The notes beneath the pieces were generated by a model. That model was not told the DNA's origin, made no database searches, and saw only the letters and a program-made list of their open reading frames with translations. Of a DNA stretch of 64,000 nt, positions 62,867 to 64,000 are shown one piece after another. Origin of the DNA: Citrobacter enshiensis (lineage in GTDB: Bacteria; Pseudomonadota; Gammaproteobacteria; Enterobacterales; Enterobacteriaceae); assembly GCF_029338175.1 (NCBI RefSeq), contig NZ_CP119862.1, positions 3,224,001 to 3,288,000 of the forward strand, in the 5' to 3' direction. Both the position numbers and the translations under genes were made by a program. The stretch's first letter is position 1. Each line of letters starts with the position of its first letter.

Positions 62867-63919
62867 TTATCCGCGGCGCGCTTTCACCGCGTTCGACAAC
62901 TTACGCAGCAGCGAGTCGGTGTCTTCCCAACCAATGCAGGCATCGGTAATGCTTTTACCGTAAGTCAGCGGTTCACCGCCTTCCAGGTTTTGATTACCTT
63001 CAACCAGATGGCTCTCCACCATCACGCCAATGATCGCCTTTTCTCCGCCGGCAATTTGCTGGCAGACATCCGCGCAGACATCCATCTGCTTTTTGAACTG
63101 CTTGCTGGAATTGGCGTGGCTAAAATCAATCATCACCTGCGCAGCCAACCCTGCTTTCCCAAGTCCCTCTTTCACGGCTGCGACGTGATGCGCGCTGTAG
63201 TTCGGTTCTTTCCCGCCGCGCAGAATGATATGGCAGTCGCCATTTCCGCTGGTATTCACAATTGCGGAGTGACCCCATTTGGTGACGGAAAGGAAACAGT
63301 GCGGCGCCCCTGCGGCGTTGATAGCGTCAATGGCGACCTTGATCGTGCCATCGGTGCCATTTTTGAATCCTACCGGGCAGGAAAGTCCTGAAGCCAGCTC
63401 ACGGTGAACCTGAGATTCGGTAGTACGCGCCCCAATGGCGCCCCAGCTCATCAGGTCGGCAAGGTATTGTGGGGTGATCATGTCAAGGAACTCACCGGCA
63501 GCCGGTAAACCGCTATCATTGATATCCAGCAATAACTTACGGGCGATACGCAGACCATCGTTGATCTGGAAGCTGTTATCCATGTGCGGATCGTTGATCA
63601 GCCCCTTCCAGCCCACGGTGGTGCGCGGTTTTTCAAAATAGACGCGCATGACGATCTCAAGCTCGTCTTTTAATTCTTCACGCAGTGCCAGCAGGCGAGC
63701 CGCATACTCTTTGGCCGCCGCCGGATCATGAATTGAACACGGTCCAATCACGACCAGCAGACGATCGTCATTGCCTTTCAGAATTTTATGAATCGCTTTA
63801 CGGGCATGCGCTACCGTGTTGGCAGCGTTTTCAGTAGCGGGGAATTTTTCCAGGAGTGCGACCGGCGGTAATAACTCGTTGATCTCTTTAATGCGTAAAT
63901 CGTCGTTCTGATAATTCAT
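62867..63919 (-). CDS. aroG: Phe-sensitive DAHP synthase AroG
   Basis: First enzyme of aromatic amino-acid synthesis: condenses phosphoenolpyruvate with erythrose-4-phosphate; the AroG isozyme is inhibited by phenylalanine. The 350 residues match E. coli in length. Key segments are VVIGPCSIHDP with a metal-binding Cys, the YFEKPRTTVGWKG substrate loop, and DFSHANSSK with the metal-binding His region. The ATG at 63919 starts MNYQNDDLRIKEIN. A TyrR half-site lies at the window edge. Confidence 0.98.
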   Translation of the reverse strand: MNYQNDDLRIKEINELLPPVALLEKFPATENAANTVAHARKAIHKILKGNDDRLLVVIGPCSIHDPAAAKEYAARLLALREELKDELEIVMRVYFEKPRTTVGWKGLINDPHMDNSFQINDGLRIARKLLLDINDSGLPAAGEFLDMITPQYLADLMSWGAIGARTTESQVHRELASGLSCPVGFKNGTDGTIKVAIDAINAAGAPHCFLSVTKWGHSAIVNTSGNGDCHIILRGGKEPNYSAHHVAAVKEGLGKAGLAAQVMIDFSHANSSKQFKKQMDVCADVCQQIAGGEKAIIGVMVESHLVEGNQNLEGGEPLTYGKSITDACIGWEDTDSLLRKLSNAVKARRG

Positions 63920-63989
63920 GATTATTCCAGCGTTGCCATACTTATATAAATGAATGCAATCCCTCCAATCTATATCTTCATCCCGAAAG

Positions 63990-63995
63990 TGTAAA
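63990..63995. promoter_or_regulatory. TyrR half-site of aroG, cut by the window edge
   Basis: TGTAAA at 63990-63995 is one arm of a TyrR box (TGTAAA-N6-TTTACA); the other arm would lie outside the window. Position fits the aroG TyrR box of E. coli. Confidence 0.55.
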
Positions 63996-64000
63996 CTGGG

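Overview
This 64-kb window is a contiguous piece of an enterobacterial chromosome. Almost every gene is recognisable and collinear with the E. coli K-12 segment from ompX to aroG, read in the reverse of K-12 numbering. I inferred the organism from gene content. The protein sequences are very close to E. coli. A complete histidine-utilisation (hut) cluster sits between ybhB and ybhC, and hcxB (ybiC), ybhM and ybiA are absent from their K-12 positions. An extra FecCD-type ABC transporter lies between gpmA and aroG. Together this fits Citrobacter or a very close relative. The species is not determined. No tRNA, rRNA, CRISPR array, insertion sequence or prophage was found.

Layout. 1-7.2 kb: ompX (partial), the exporter gene rhtA, dps, the glutamine importer glnHPQ with a sigma-54/NtrC control region, and the mechanosensitive channel gene ybiO. 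7.2-13 kb: rlmF, then an iron-related block (fiu, ybiX, ybiI) flanked by two DUF1471 paralogues (mcbA, ybiJ). 13-17.9 kb: ybiB and dinG (SOS) and rhlE, all on the minus strand. 17.9-23.5 kb: the cecR-ybhG-ybhFSR drug-efflux operon. 23.5-27.8 kb: ybhQ, the ybhP-clsB-ybhN membrane-lipid cluster, and ybhL. 27.8-30.9 kb: moaABCDE with its Moco riboswitch and a ModE operator. 30.9-39.6 kb: ybhK, uvrB, and the biotin genes bioBFCD and bioA diverging from a BirA operator. 39.7-46.5 kb: ybhB and hutIGC/hutUH. 46.7-50.1 kb: a near-perfect lambda-type attB immediately upstream of ybhC, then pgl and ybhA. 50.1-55.4 kb: modABC, acrZ, modE and modF. 55.6-60.8 kb: galETKM and gpmA. 60.9-64 kb: the extra FecCD-type permease/ATPase pair, then aroG.

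How the genes work together. The region is rich in molybdenum biology: uptake (modABC), sensing (modE), cofactor synthesis (moa) and, by inference, a second transporter. The promoter of that transporter carries a sequence with the same 11-6-11 layout as the modA operator in this window. Nitrogen control appears twice: NtrC and sigma-54 at glnH, and probable NAC/CRP/HutC sites at hutU. Both supply glutamate or glutamine nitrogen. SOS genes (dinG, uvrB) carry LexA boxes, and iron-linked genes (fiu, gpmA) carry Fur boxes. REP palindromes sit in several 3' intergenic gaps.

Two observations deserve most attention. The first is the ModE-type operator in front of the orphan FecCD-type transporter, which suggests a MolBC-like oxyanion importer rather than an iron importer. 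The second is the intact lambda attachment core upstream of ybhC, whose B' arm has the base found in the phage C' arm.
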